From Actinomycetota bacterium (lineage in GTDB: Bacteria > Actinomycetota > Actinomycetes > Propionibacteriales > Nocardioidaceae): 64,000 bases of DNA. The stretch covers positions 29,718-93,717 of the forward strand of contig WLJH01000015.1 in NCBI GenBank assembly GCA_009701885.1. The letters run 5' to 3'. The notes beneath the pieces were generated by a model. It saw only the letters and a list, made by a program, of their open reading frames with translations. It had not been told where the DNA came from and made no database searches. Positions 13,164 through 22,049 of this stretch are shown here, piece by piece; the stretch's first letter is position 1; every line of letters starts with the position of its first letter. Made by a program: the position numbers and the translations under genes.

Positions 13164-13472
13164 GTGGTGCTGGCCGGTGGTCCGGCGTACGCCGGGACCG
13201 AGCACCCCGCGGACCCGGCTGCCGCGGCCCAGGCCGCCCCCCACCTCGACGCGGACCCGTTCGCGGTGCTCAACCGGGCCCTCGACGACCTCGTCGACGG
13301 CGGCTGGCTCCCGGAGGAGCGGCGCCCGGGCGCGGAGGTCCTGTGCTGGTCGGTCGTCCACGGCTTCGCGACCCTGCACCTCGACGGCCCCCTCGCCGGC
13401 ACCGCCGCCCCCGACCGCGAGCAGGCCCTGGCCGCCGCCCTCGCCCACGTCTCGCGCGCGCTCGGTCCCTGA
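13164..13472 (+). pseudogene. C-terminal fragment of a second TetR-family regulator
   Basis: The frame reads FAVLNRALDDLVDGGWLPEERRPGAEVLCWSVVHGFATLHLDGPL, which is the ligand-domain end of TetR proteins with the WHG-type C-terminal domain. The open frame extends back to a stop at 13029-13031 but contains no helix-turn-helix; upstream residues (RRVVAERLARRRHEAAP) do not look like one. It is best explained as the remnant of a decayed or deleted regulator. Its position directly beside the operator at 13016 is notable. The GTG at 13164 is only a nominal start. Confidence 0.5.
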
Positions 13473-13567
13473 GCCGACCGGCCCGGCAGGAGCCCGCGAG
13501 CGGGGGACTACCCCGCCGCCGCAGCCGAACCGCTGCCGATCCTTGCGGGATCGCGGATCATGGACCC

Positions 13568-14818
13568 ATGTCCGGGGGGAGCAGGAGGTCCCGGCGTGCG
13601 TCGGCGCTGATCGCCACGTGCGCCGCCCTCGCCGCGACCGGTGGCTGGCACGCGGCCCGGACCGCGGGCGCCGAGGAGGCGTCGCCGGGCCCCTCGGGTA
13701 CAACGCCGGCGGCCCGCCCCGTCGCGACGGCGTCTCCCTGGCCGAGCGCCGACCCGTCCTCGACCGCGCCGACGTTCCCCGCCACCGGGCCGACCGCTGT
13801 CTCCTCCAGCGCCCCCGCCCGCACCTGCACCCCCGAGGTGCCCCCCGTCGACCCCGACGCGACGCCCGCCGCCCGGTGCGCGGCCGAGACCCTCGACCGC
13901 TGGCTGGCCGAGGGGGCGACCGCGGTCGGGCAACAGGTCAACATCTCCAACGACCGCTGGAGCGCCCCGCTGCGCGCGTGGCGGACCGGCTCACCCGCGG
14001 TGGTCGGCTTCGACCTCGACGAGCTGGTCGACGCCGCCCGTCGTGGCCAGGACCGCACCGAGGACCTCGCCCTGCTCGCCGAGGACGGGGCGCTGCTCAC
14101 CGCCTCCTGGCACGCCCACAACCCGTGGACCGGCGGGGACTCCTTCGACCGCACCGGCGCGGAGCGGCTGGCCGAGCTCCTGGACCCGACGACGCCTGCC
14201 GCGCGCCGGTTCGCCGCGGACTGGGCCGAGGCGCTGGCCCTGCTGGCCCCGCTCCAGGAGCGCGGGGTGGCCGTCGTGCTGCGCCCGCTGCACGAGGCCG
14301 GCGGGGGCTGGTTCTGGTGGGGCCGCCCCGACCCGACGACGTACCGCGCCCTCTTCGCGCGGCTCCAGCAGCAGGCCGCCGACGCCGGGCTGCACCACTT
14401 CCTGTGGTCCTACGGCGCGGCGGTGCGCACCTGGGAGGGGGTCGACGAGCCGCGCTCGTTGCTGCCGGACGCCGTCGACCTCGTGGGCCTGGACACCTAC
14501 GACTGCGAGAGCGTCCACCCCGACTGCGGCGGCCGCGGCGCCGAGCAGCTGGCCGTCGACGAGGTCGACCTCACGGGGTACGCCGAGCTGGCCGCCGCTG
14601 CCCCGCGCGCCGCGCTGACCGAGGTCGGCCCGGCGCACTCGCCCGACGGCGACTGGGACCCCGCCGTCATCACCAGCACCCTGCGCGCGCAGGGGCTGCC
14701 CGCGGCGTACGCGCTGCTGTGGTTCGACGACGCTGCCGGGCGCAAGCAGCTCTCCTCGCTGCGGGGTGGTCGGGAGTGGCTGGGCTCGTGCCCGGACGGG
14801 GTGTGCTCGGTGCGCTGA
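13568..14818 (+). CDS. Secreted GH26-family glycoside hydrolase (beta-mannanase type)
   Basis: A 416-residue exported enzyme. A Tat- or Sec-like N-terminus (MSGGSRRSRRASALIATCAALAATGG) is followed by a Thr/Pro/Ala linker to about residue 85, then a TIM-barrel. RPLHEAGGGWFWWG (near residue 243) matches the GH26 acid/base motif, and ALTEVGPAHS (near 350) places the nucleophile Glu. GH26 enzymes cleave beta-mannans or related beta-glycans; the exact substrate is unknown. It sits between the TetR regulator and its carboxylase operon, where it has no obvious metabolic link. Confidence 0.85.
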   Translation: MSGGSRRSRRASALIATCAALAATGGWHAARTAGAEEASPGPSGTTPAARPVATASPWPSADPSSTAPTFPATGPTAVSSSAPARTCTPEVPPVDPDATPAARCAAETLDRWLAEGATAVGQQVNISNDRWSAPLRAWRTGSPAVVGFDLDELVDAARRGQDRTEDLALLAEDGALLTASWHAHNPWTGGDSFDRTGAERLAELLDPTTPAARRFAADWAEALALLAPLQERGVAVVLRPLHEAGGGWFWWGRPDPTTYRALFARLQQQAADAGLHHFLWSYGAAVRTWEGVDEPRSLLPDAVDLVGLDTYDCESVHPDCGGRGAEQLAVDEVDLTGYAELAAAAPRAALTEVGPAHSPDGDWDPAVITSTLRAQGLPAAYALLWFDDAAGRKQLSSLRGGREWLGSCPDGVCSVR

Positions 14819-14822
14819 GTCC

Positions 14823-14884
14823 GGATACTCCGCATCAGAATTGATGCCGAGCGCGCGCCGAGCATCAGATCTTATTCGGACTAC
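14823..14884. terminator. Long palindrome after the GH26 gene (repeat family C)
   Basis: A 62-bp inverted repeat starting 4 bases after the stop codon. It has outer GGATACTCCG and CGGACTACC arms and inner TGATGCCGAGCGC / GCGCCGAGCATCA arms. It should insulate the GH26 gene from the carboxylase operon that follows. Confidence 0.6.
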
Positions 14885-14902
14885 CGCGCGCCTGGCGCCC
14901 CC

Positions 14903-14920
14903 GGTTAACGATCGCTAACC
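14903..14920. promoter_or_regulatory. TetR operator, copy 2 (carboxylase promoter)
   Basis: GGTTAACGATCGCTAACC differs from copy 1 at two positions. Its right arm contains the -10-like TAACCT (14916-14921), which is 6 bases before the GTG start of accD1. Repressor binding here would cover the promoter of a leaderless transcript. Confidence 0.75.
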
Positions 14921-14927
14921 TGGCGCG

Positions 14928-16481
14928 GTGAGCACTCAGACAGCCCCGCCGGACCTGAGGAGCCTGGTCGCGCAGCTGCGCGAGCGGCTGGCGCAGGTGC
15001 GCCTGGGCGGCAGCGAGGCCGCGCGCGAGAAGCACACCAGCCGCGGGAAGCTGCTGGTCCGCGACCGGGTCGACCGGCTGCTGGACCCGGGCAGCCCGTT
15101 CCTCGAGCTGAGCCCGCTGGCGGCGTACGGGATGTACGGCGCGCCGGGGGAGACCCCCGTGCCCAGCGCCGGGGTGGTCGGCGGCATCGGTCGCATCCAC
15201 GGCCGCGAGTGCGTGGTCGTCGCCAACGACGCGACCGTCAAGGGCGGCACCTACTACCCGATGACGGTCAAGAAGCACCTGCGGGCGCAGACGATCGCGG
15301 CCGAGAACAACCTGCCGTGCATCTACCTCGTCGACTCCGGCGGGGCGTTCCTCCCGATGCAGGACGAGGTCTTCCCCGACCGCGAGCACTTCGGCCGGAT
15401 CTTCTTCAACCAGGCCACCATGTCCGCCCGCGGCATCCCGCAGATCGCCAGCGTCATGGGCTCGTGCACCGCCGGCGGCGCCTACGTGCCGGCGATGTCC
15501 GACGAGACGGTGATCGTCAAGGAGCAGGGCACGATCTTCCTCGGCGGCCCGCCCCTGGTGAAGGCCGCGACCGGCGAGGTCGTCACCGCCGAGGAGCTCG
15601 GTGGCGGCGAGGTGCACGCCCGCCGCTCCGGGGTCGTCGACCACCTGGCGGAGGACGACGCGCACGCGCTGGCGATCGTCCGCGGGATCGTCGACACCCT
15701 CAGCTGGCCGCGCACGACGGCGCCCTGGCAGGTCCGCGACGTCGAGGACCCGCTGGAGGACCCGGAGACGGTCTACGACGTCGTCCCCGCCGACGTGCGC
15801 ACGCCGTACGACGTGCGCGACGTCATCCGCCGCGTCGTCGACGGCAGCCGGTTCACCGAGTTCAAGGCGCTCTACGGCGAGACGCTGGTCTGCGGCTTCG
15901 CGCACGTGTGGGGCCACCCCGTCGGCATCGTCGCCAACAACGGGATCCTGTTCAGCGAGTCCGCGCTCAAGGGCGCGCACTTCGTCGAGCTGTGCAACCA
16001 GCGCGGCATCCCGCTGGTGTTCCTGCAGAACATCTCCGGCTTCATGGTGGGTCGGGAGTACGAGAACAACGGCATCGCCCGCGACGGCGCCAAGCTCGTC
16101 ACCGCGGTCGCCTGCTCGGTGGTGCCGAAGCTGACGGTGGTGATCGGCGGCTCGTACGGCGCCGGCAACTACGGCATGTGCGGGCGTGCCTACGACCCTC
16201 GCTTCCTGTGGATGTGGCCCAACGCCCGGATCTCGGTGATGGGCGGCGAGCAGGCGGCCTCCGTCCTCGCGACGGTGGCGAACCGGCCCGACGACGAAGA
16301 GTTCAAGGCCCCGATCCGCGCCCAGTACGAGGAGCAGGGCTCGCCCTACTACGCCACCGCGCGGCTCTGGGACGACGGGATCATCGACCCCGCCGACACC
16401 CGCCGGGTGCTGGGCATGGCGCTGGCCACCTGCGCCAACGCACCCGTGCCCGAGCCCTCCTACGGCATCTTCCGGATGTGA
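14928..16481 (+). CDS. accD1: Acyl-CoA carboxylase beta subunit (methylcrotonyl-CoA carboxylase type)
   Basis: A 517-residue carboxyltransferase subunit. It transfers the carboxyl group from biotin to the acyl-CoA, most likely 3-methylcrotonyl-CoA in leucine degradation. Diagnostic stretches are [61 protein letters not shown] and [16 protein letters not shown], all typical of MCC beta rather than propionyl-CoA carboxylase. No ribosome-binding site is present; the TetR operator ends 8 bases before GTG, fitting a leaderless start. It precedes the alpha subunit by 68 bases. Confidence 0.93.
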   Translation: MSTQTAPPDLRSLVAQLRERLAQVRLGGSEAAREKHTSRGKLLVRDRVDRLLDPGSPFLELSPLAAYGMYGAPGETPVPSAGVVGGIGRIHGRECVVVANDATVKGGTYYPMTVKKHLRAQTIAAENNLPCIYLVDSGGAFLPMQDEVFPDREHFGRIFFNQATMSARGIPQIASVMGSCTAGGAYVPAMSDETVIVKEQGTIFLGGPPLVKAATGEVVTAEELGGGEVHARRSGVVDHLAEDDAHALAIVRGIVDTLSWPRTTAPWQVRDVEDPLEDPETVYDVVPADVRTPYDVRDVIRRVVDGSRFTEFKALYGETLVCGFAHVWGHPVGIVANNGILFSESALKGAHFVELCNQRGIPLVFLQNISGFMVGREYENNGIARDGAKLVTAVACSVVPKLTVVIGGSYGAGNYGMCGRAYDPRFLWMWPNARISVMGGEQAASVLATVANRPDDEEFKAPIRAQYEEQGSPYYATARLWDDGIIDPADTRRVLGMALATCANAPVPEPSYGIFRM

Positions 16482-16549
16482 ACTCACCCCATGACCTTCT
16501 TCGCTCCCCCGCTCCGCTCCTCCGCGAACAACGCCACGGGGACCCCGAG

Positions 16550-18499
16550 ATGAGCGCGATGATCCAGATCCGCACCCTCCTCATCGCCAACCGCGGCGAG
16601 ATCGCCCTGCGCGTCATGCGCACCGCGGCCCGCCTCGGCATCCGCACGGTCGCGGTCTTCACCGAGCCCGACGCCCACGCGCTGCACGTGCGCGCGGCCG
16701 ACGACGCGGTCCAGGTGCCGTCCTACCTCGACGTCGAGGCGATCGTCGCCGCCGCCGTGGCGAGCGGCGCCCAGGCCGTCCACCCCGGCTACGGCTTCCT
16801 CTCCGAGCGCGCACCCTTCGCCCGCGCCCTGGAGGCGGCCGGGGTCCGGCTGGTCGGACCGAGCGCGGAGGTCATCGACCTCATGGGGCGCAAGGACGCC
16901 GCCCGCGAGGTCGCCGAGCGCGCGGGGGTGCCGGTCGTGCCGTCGTACGACCCCGAGGCCGACCCGACCACCTTCGCCTTTCCCGTGCTGGTGAAGGCCG
17001 CGGCCGGCGGCGGCGGCAAGGGCATGCGGGTGGTCCGCGACGCGGGGGAGTACGCCGAGGCGATCGCCGCCGCCCGCCGCGAGGCCGCCAAGGCGTTCGG
17101 CGACGACGCCATGCTCGTGGAGCGGTACGTCGAGCGCGGCCGCCACGTCGAGGTCCAGGTCGTCGGTGACGACCACGGCGACGTGGTGCACCTCTTCGAG
17201 CGCGACTGCTCGGCCCAGCGCCGGCACCAGAAGGTCCTCGAGGAGGCACCCGCGCCCGGCATCACGGCCGAGCTGCGGCACCGGATCACCAGCGCGGCCG
17301 TCGACCTGGCGAAGGAGGTCGGCTACTCCGGCGCCGGCACCGTCGAGTTCCTGCTCGACACCCGCTCCGACGACTTCTACTTCCTGGAGATGAACACCCG
17401 CCTCCAGGTCGAGCACCCCGTCACCGAGGCGATCTGCGGCGGCGTGGACCTGGTCGAGGAGCAGCTGCGCGTCGCCGAGGGCCACCCCTTGTCGCTCGAG
17501 CAGGGCGACCTGGTGATCCACGGCCACGCCATCGAGGCCCGCGTCTACGCCGAGGACCCGTACGCCGGGTTCCTGCCGCAGGCCGGCACCGCCTCGATCG
17601 TGCGCTGGCCGAGCGGCGCCGGCGTCCGCGTCGACCACGCCCTGGAGTCCGGCCAGGTCGTCTCCACGAGCTTCGACCCGATGCTCGGCAAGGTCGTCGT
17701 GCACGGCCCGGACCGCGAGGCCGCACGGCTGGCCCTGGTCGACGCGCTCGACCGCACGTCGGTGCTCGGCCTGACCACCAACACCGGCTTCCTGCGCGCC
17801 CTCGCCGCCAGCGACGCCTTCCGCGACGTCGGAGCCCCCGGCGGCCTGGACACCGCGTGGCTGGACCGGGTCGACATCCCGGCCGAGCTGCCGGCGCCGA
17901 CCGACGACCTCCCGCGCGTCCTCGCCGCCTGGACCGCCGCGATGGTGCGCGCCTCCGACGGCCACGGCACGGCGTACGTCGCCGACGGGTTCCGCCTCGG
18001 CGCCGACCCGGCCCCGACGACCGTCGAGCTCGACCGGCCGGTCGTGGTCCACCGGCGACCCGACGGCACCGGCACGGTCGACGGGCTCGAGGTGCGCCAG
18101 CTCTCGGCCGCCGAAGACGTGCTCGACCTGGTCGTCGACGGGCAGCGCGTCCGCGCGGTCGTCAACGCCCGGCTCGGCCTGGACGGCCGCGGGTTCGTCG
18201 AGGTCGCCCACCGCGGCCAGCTCTTCCGCTTCACCCCGCCCGACCGGCTCGCCGGCCACGCCGACGACCACGACGGCGACCTGCTCGCCCCCATGCCCGG
18301 CACCGTGCTCGACGTCCGGGTCGAGGCCGGCCAGCAGGTCGAGGAGGGCCAGGTGCTCGGGGTGCTGGAGGCGATGAAGATGGAGCTCGCGATGAAGGCG
18401 CCGTACGCCGGCACCGTCACCATCGTCGACGCGGCCGTGGGGCGGCAGGTGCCCCTGGGGCACGTGTTGTTCCACGTGGAACAGGAGGGATCGGAGTGA
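16550..18499 (+). CDS. accA1: Acyl-CoA carboxylase alpha subunit (biotin carboxylase + BCCP)
   Basis: A 649-residue biotin carboxylase with a biotin carrier domain. Order: N-terminal domain LLIANRGEIALRVMRTA, ATP-grasp with KAAAGGGGKGMRVV (about residues 147-160), EMNTRLQVEHPVTE catalytic loop (about 280-295), and the C-terminal biotinyl domain with EAMKME (Lys near residue 607). It charges biotin with bicarbonate for the beta subunit upstream. I use ATG 16550. The final codons contain the palindrome TGTTCCACGTGGAACA. Confidence 0.94.
   Translation: MSAMIQIRTLLIANRGEIALRVMRTAARLGIRTVAVFTEPDAHALHVRAADDAVQVPSYLDVEAIVAAAVASGAQAVHPGYGFLSERAPFARALEAAGVRLVGPSAEVIDLMGRKDAAREVAERAGVPVVPSYDPEADPTTFAFPVLVKAAAGGGGKGMRVVRDAGEYAEAIAAARREAAKAFGDDAMLVERYVERGRHVEVQVVGDDHGDVVHLFERDCSAQRRHQKVLEEAPAPGITAELRHRITSAAVDLAKEVGYSGAGTVEFLLDTRSDDFYFLEMNTRLQVEHPVTEAICGGVDLVEEQLRVAEGHPLSLEQGDLVIHGHAIEARVYAEDPYAGFLPQAGTASIVRWPSGAGVRVDHALESGQVVSTSFDPMLGKVVVHGPDREAARLALVDALDRTSVLGLTTNTGFLRALAASDAFRDVGAPGGLDTAWLDRVDIPAELPAPTDDLPRVLAAWTAAMVRASDGHGTAYVADGFRLGADPAPTTVELDRPVVVHRRPDGTGTVDGLEVRQLSAAEDVLDLVVDGQRVRAVVNARLGLDGRGFVEVAHRGQLFRFTPPDRLAGHADDHDGDLLAPMPGTVLDVRVEAGQQVEEGQVLGVLEAMKMELAMKAPYAGTVTIVDAAVGRQVPLGHVLFHVEQEGSE
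18468..18483. promoter_or_regulatory. parS-like palindrome inside the end of accA1
   Basis: TGTTCCACGTGGAACA is a perfect 16-bp palindrome that differs from the consensus ParB site TGTTTCACGTGAAACA at one symmetrical pair. It encodes LFHVEQ near the end of the protein. It may be chance or a degenerate ParB site. Confidence 0.3.
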
Positions 18500-18519
18500 C
18501 CACCGCGACCCGGACCTTC

Positions 18520-18570
18520 GGGACGTCATCCGGACGGGACGTCCCCCACCACCGAACGCATGACGTCCCG
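18520..18570. repeat. Intergenic palindromic repeat family A, one copy
   Basis: It opens GGGACGTCATCCGGACGG and closes GCATGACGTCCCG, and fills most of the 85-base gap between accA1 and the HMG-CoA lyase gene. Here the two genes run in the same direction, so a full terminator would be polar; attenuation or mRNA processing is possible. Confidence 0.7.
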
Positions 18571-18584
18571 CGAGGGGCTGCCGC

Positions 18585-19529
18585 GTGACCGGGGTGATCC
18601 GCCACGCGATCCCGGTCCCTGCCGCCGGGATGCCGGACCGCGTCACGATCTACGAGGTCGGACCCCGCGACGGCCTGCAGAACGAGCAGGCGGTCGTCCC
18701 GGTCGCGGTGAAGGAGGAGTTCGTCCGCCGGCTGCTGGCCGCCGGGCTCCCCGTCGTCGAGGCCACGAGCTTCGTGCACCCCAGGTGGGTCCCGCAGCTG
18801 GCCGACGCCGCCGACCTGATGACCCGTCTCGGCCCCGACGGCCTCGACTGCCCCGTGCTGGTGCCCAACGAGCGCGGCCTCGACCGCGCGCTCGAGCTCG
18901 GCCTGCGCCACGTCGCGGTCTTCGCCAGCGCCACCGAGGCCTTCGCCGCCAAGAACCTCAACCGCACCCTCAAGACCCAGCTCGCGATGTTCGAGCCGAC
19001 CGTCGAGCGCGCCCTGGCGGCCGGCCTGGACGTCCGCGCCTACGTCTCCATGTGCTTCGGCGACCCCTGGGAGGGCCCCGTGGCCCCCGAGCAGGTCGTC
19101 ACCGTCGGGCAGCGACTGCTGGACATGGGCGCCACCCAGCTCAGCCTCGGCGACACGATCGGCGTCGGCACCGCCGGCCACGTCACCGCGCTCGTCGAGG
19201 CGTTCACCGCCGCGGGCACCCCGCTCGATCGGCTCGCGCTGCACTTCCACGACACCTACGGCCAGGCCCTCTCCAACGTCCAGGCCGGCCTGCGCGCCGG
19301 CGTGACGACGTACGACGCCAGCGCGGGCGGCCTCGGCGGCTGCCCCTACGCCGAGAGCGCGACCGGCAACCTCGCGACCGAGGACCTGGTCTGGCTGCTC
19401 GACGGCCTGGGCATCGAGCACGGGGTCGACCTCGACGCCCTCGTGGCGACCAGTGCGTGGATGGCTCGGCAGCTCGGTCGGCCCAGCCCCTCCGCGGTGG
19501 TCCGGGCGCTGGCACAATCCACCTCGTGA
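18585..19529 (+). CDS. mvaB: Hydroxymethylglutaryl-CoA lyase
   Basis: A 314-residue HMG-CoA lyase that splits HMG-CoA into acetoacetate and acetyl-CoA, the last step of leucine degradation. It shows IYEVGPRDGLQNEQ (metal-binding Asp, about residues 23-36), the LSLGDTIGVG segment, LHFHDTYGQAL with the metal-binding HxH, and GGLGGCPYAESATGNLATED with the catalytic Cys. The GTG at 18585 has a GAGGGG upstream. Its stop overlaps the start of the sulfotransferase-like gene by 4 bases (GTGA), an odd pairing of functions. Confidence 0.93.
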   Translation: MTGVIRHAIPVPAAGMPDRVTIYEVGPRDGLQNEQAVVPVAVKEEFVRRLLAAGLPVVEATSFVHPRWVPQLADAADLMTRLGPDGLDCPVLVPNERGLDRALELGLRHVAVFASATEAFAAKNLNRTLKTQLAMFEPTVERALAAGLDVRAYVSMCFGDPWEGPVAPEQVVTVGQRLLDMGATQLSLGDTIGVGTAGHVTALVEAFTAAGTPLDRLALHFHDTYGQALSNVQAGLRAGVTTYDASAGGLGGCPYAESATGNLATEDLVWLLDGLGIEHGVDLDALVATSAWMARQLGRPSPSAVVRALAQSTS

Positions 19530-20623
19530 CATCCCAGCGTCGGGTCTACCTGCACATCGGTGCGCCGAAGACCGGCACCACCTACGTGCAGGACCGGCTC
19601 AGCCGCAACGCCAAGACGCTGGCCCAGCACGGCGTGCACTTCCCGAGCCGCTCCCCGCTGGTGAGCCCCGGGATGTTCCAGTTCCGCGCAGCGCTCGACC
19701 TGCTCGGCCAGGACTGGGGCGGCGACCCCGGCCACGCCGACGGCAACTGGGACGCCCTCGTGCGGCGGGTGCGGCGCACCCGCGGCAGCGTCATCGTCAG
19801 CCACGAGATCCTCGCCCCCGCACCCGCCGAGGCCGTCGCCCGGGCCAAGGCCGAGCTCGGTGCCGGCGACGACCTGCACGTCGTCTACGGCGTGCGCGAC
19901 CTGGCCCGACAGCTCCCCGCGGCGTGGCAGGAGAGCATCAAGCAGGGCCGCAAGTGGACCTACCGCGGGTTCCTGCGCAAGGTCCGCACGGGCAAGCCGT
20001 GGTTCTACCGCGCCTTCGACGTGCCGGCCGTGCTCAGCACCTGGTCGGCCGGCCTGCCGCCGGAGAACGTCCACGTCGTCACCGTCCCGCAGTCCGGCAC
20101 CGCCGGCCCCGACGAGCTGTGGCACCGCTTCTGCCGCGCCGTCTCCATCGACCCGGCCTGGGCGCCGGAGGAGTCCCGGCGCACCAACCCCTCGCTGGGG
20201 GTCGCCGAGGCCGCACTCATCCGCCGGCTCAACAAGCGGCTGGGCCGCACGGTGCGCCGCGACGCGACGTACGACGACCTGGTCCGCGGCCTGCTCGCCG
20301 AGCAGGAGCTCGCCGGCCGCGAGAGCGCCAAGCTGCTGCTCCCCCCGGGCATGCACGACTGGGTCGAGGCCGAGTCCGCGCGCTGGGTCGAGTGGCTGGA
20401 GCAGAGCGGGGTCGACGTCATCGGCGACCTCGAGGACCTCCGCCCCCTCCCGACCCGCCGTGTCGACTACACCAACCCCGACAAGGTCACCTCCAAGGCC
20501 CAGCTCGCCGCCGCGCTCGACGCCCTCACCGTCATGACCCAGGAGGCGGCGCGGCGCGAGGACCCCGAGCAGCAGCTCACCCACCGCCTGCGCTCCGGCG
20601 TACGCCGGCTGCGCGAGTCGTGA
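19526..20623 (+). CDS. Sulfotransferase-like protein 1 (PAPS P-loop type)
   Basis: A 365-residue protein with the sulfotransferase 5'-phosphosulfate loop at its N-terminus, LHIGAPKTGTTYVQDRL. Further conserved blocks are VVYGVRDLARQLPAAWQE (3'-phosphate-binding Arg region), LPPENVHVVTVPQSG and LLLPPGMHDWVEAESARWVEWL. It probably transfers sulfate from PAPS to a surface glycan or lipid; the acceptor is not known. It begins with GTG overlapping the HMG-CoA lyase stop. It is a close paralog of the protein at 22046. Confidence 0.8.
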   Translation: MTSQRRVYLHIGAPKTGTTYVQDRLSRNAKTLAQHGVHFPSRSPLVSPGMFQFRAALDLLGQDWGGDPGHADGNWDALVRRVRRTRGSVIVSHEILAPAPAEAVARAKAELGAGDDLHVVYGVRDLARQLPAAWQESIKQGRKWTYRGFLRKVRTGKPWFYRAFDVPAVLSTWSAGLPPENVHVVTVPQSGTAGPDELWHRFCRAVSIDPAWAPEESRRTNPSLGVAEAALIRRLNKRLGRTVRRDATYDDLVRGLLAEQELAGRESAKLLLPPGMHDWVEAESARWVEWLEQSGVDVIGDLEDLRPLPTRRVDYTNPDKVTSKAQLAAALDALTVMTQEAARREDPEQQLTHRLRSGVRRLRES

Positions 20624-20652
20624 CCGGGGCGACCGGGCTGTCCCCGGGCCGC

Positions 20653-20777
20653 GGGACGTCATACGGACGGGACGTCCGCCCGTGCCGAGCGCATGACGTC
20701 CCGCGACGGGCGACCCGCCCCCGTCCGGAGACGTCATACGGCGGGCACGTCCGCCCGTGCCGAGCGCATGACGTCCC
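20653..20777. repeat. Two copies of intergenic palindromic repeat family A
   Basis: Units at 20653-20703 and 20728-20777 lie 75 bases apart and share CCGCCCGTGCCGAGCGCATG. Each opens with GACGTCATACGG and closes with GCATGACGTCCCG. They fill the gap between sulfotransferase-like protein 1 and the next gene and are the most similar pair in the family. Confidence 0.8.
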
Positions 20778-20792
20778 GTCGTCGAGGCCCCA

Positions 20793-22049
20793 GTGAGCGC
20801 CCCGGATCCCGGCGCCGCGCGCGCGACCGCCTGGGTCGCGCACCTGCGTGCCGGCGGCACCACCCCGTGGGCGGCATGGACCGGCACCACCGACGGCCCG
20901 GCGCCGCGGGTGCTGCCCGGCGCCCAGCAGCTGGAGCTCCTGCGCCGGCTCAACGAGGTCGGCCCGGTGCCGGGGGACCTCACCGAGCGGGTGCTGGCGG
21001 CGAGCGCCGCCGGTCGCGGCCGCCCCGACCAGGAGCTGGTCGGCTCGCGGCCGCCCTCGGAGTTCGGCCCGCCGCCGGTCGACCCGGCCGACCTGCCGGC
21101 CGAGGAGCTGCTGCGCGTCGCCGCGCTGCTGCTGGCCGAGGACCTCGCAGCCGCGGACACCGGCGCCCCGGAGGACGACGACCTCCGTCGGCTCGCGGCG
21201 GACGCCGCCCGCCGGGTGCGCCGCCGCGCCGCGTGGCACCGGCCCTGGCGCACCCGCTACCGCCTCGTCGGCGACCCCTGGCGCGCGGACGTCCTGCGCC
21301 GCGACCTGGTCGCGCGGGGCCGACCTCCCGGTGGCCGGGGGGCGCTGGTGCTGGTGGTGGCCGACGACCTGGCCACGATGCTCGCCGACCTCTGGACCGA
21401 CCGCTGCTTCTCCACCGGTGTCGCCGTGCCCGCGTGGGGCGCCTGGCTGGACTCGCTGGCCGGCGCACGCCGGGTCGCCCGTGGAGCGGACCCCGCCGCC
21501 GTCGCGGCCCGCTGGGCGCCGGGCGTCGGGCGGGACCGGATCCGCATCGTCCTGGACGACCGTGCGCTGGCCGACCTGCTCGGCGTGGACGAGGTCGCCG
21601 CCCGACCGGTGCTGCCCGCGCACGCCGTCGAGCTCGCCCGGCTGGTCTCCGGTGCCCTCGGGCTGCTCGTCACCCCCGAGCCCGGCCGGAGGCTGATGCG
21701 GGAGGTGCTGCTGCCACGGCTCCTGGAGCAGGCGGCCCGCACGGGTGGCCCGCCCCTCGGCGTCCCCCCCGAGCACCACCGGTGGGTGCACCGTCGCTCG
21801 CTGCGGCTGCGAGATGCCGTGCGCGCCGGTGACTACCCTGTGCTCGGCCAGGTCGAGGACCTGGTCAGCCGGCCGCGCGTCCTCGCCGCCCGCGCCCCCG
21901 CGCCCGCCGCGGTCGCGGACGATCGGGTGCTCGCGCTCGCGGCCGACCTGCTGCTGGGTCGGACCGGGCCGGACGGGACAGCACAGGGGCAGGCAGCAGC
22001 ACAGGGCCAGGCGGGGCCGGGTCGGGCACGACGAGAGGAGCAGGCGTGA
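20793..22049 (+). CDS. Sulfotransferase-related protein lacking the PAPS loop (putative pseudoenzyme)
   Basis: A 418-residue protein. By eye its second half follows its neighbours: VVADDLATMLADLWTDR matches the position of VRDLARQLPAAWQE, RWAPGVGRDRIRIVLDD matches WSAGLPPENVHVVTV, and LGVPPEHHRWVHRRSLRLRD...GQVEDL matches LLLPPGMHDWVEAE...GDLEDL. Where the neighbours have IGAPKTGTT, this one reads RLVGDPWRADVLRRDL, so the PAPS loop is gone. About 150 extra Ala/Arg/Asp-rich residues precede this part. Alignment is by inspection only; a non-catalytic partner of the two sulfotransferases is my inference. GTG start; the next gene overlaps its stop by 4 bases. Confidence 0.6.
   Translation: MSAPDPGAARATAWVAHLRAGGTTPWAAWTGTTDGPAPRVLPGAQQLELLRRLNEVGPVPGDLTERVLAASAAGRGRPDQELVGSRPPSEFGPPPVDPADLPAEELLRVAALLLAEDLAAADTGAPEDDDLRRLAADAARRVRRRAAWHRPWRTRYRLVGDPWRADVLRRDLVARGRPPGGRGALVLVVADDLATMLADLWTDRCFSTGVAVPAWGAWLDSLAGARRVARGADPAAVAARWAPGVGRDRIRIVLDDRALADLLGVDEVAARPVLPAHAVELARLVSGALGLLVTPEPGRRLMREVLLPRLLEQAARTGGPPLGVPPEHHRWVHRRSLRLRDAVRAGDYPVLGQVEDLVSRPRVLAARAPAPAAVADDRVLALAADLLLGRTGPDGTAQGQAAAQGQAGPGRARREEQA

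Noticed and set aside
13005-13703. Minus-strand ORF ending ...REAFGDDAPTDRDPDRLATANPAS
   Set aside because: Its last stretch looks protein-like, but it overlaps the TetR fragment and the GH26 start on the other strand, has no recognisable domain and starts inside other genes.
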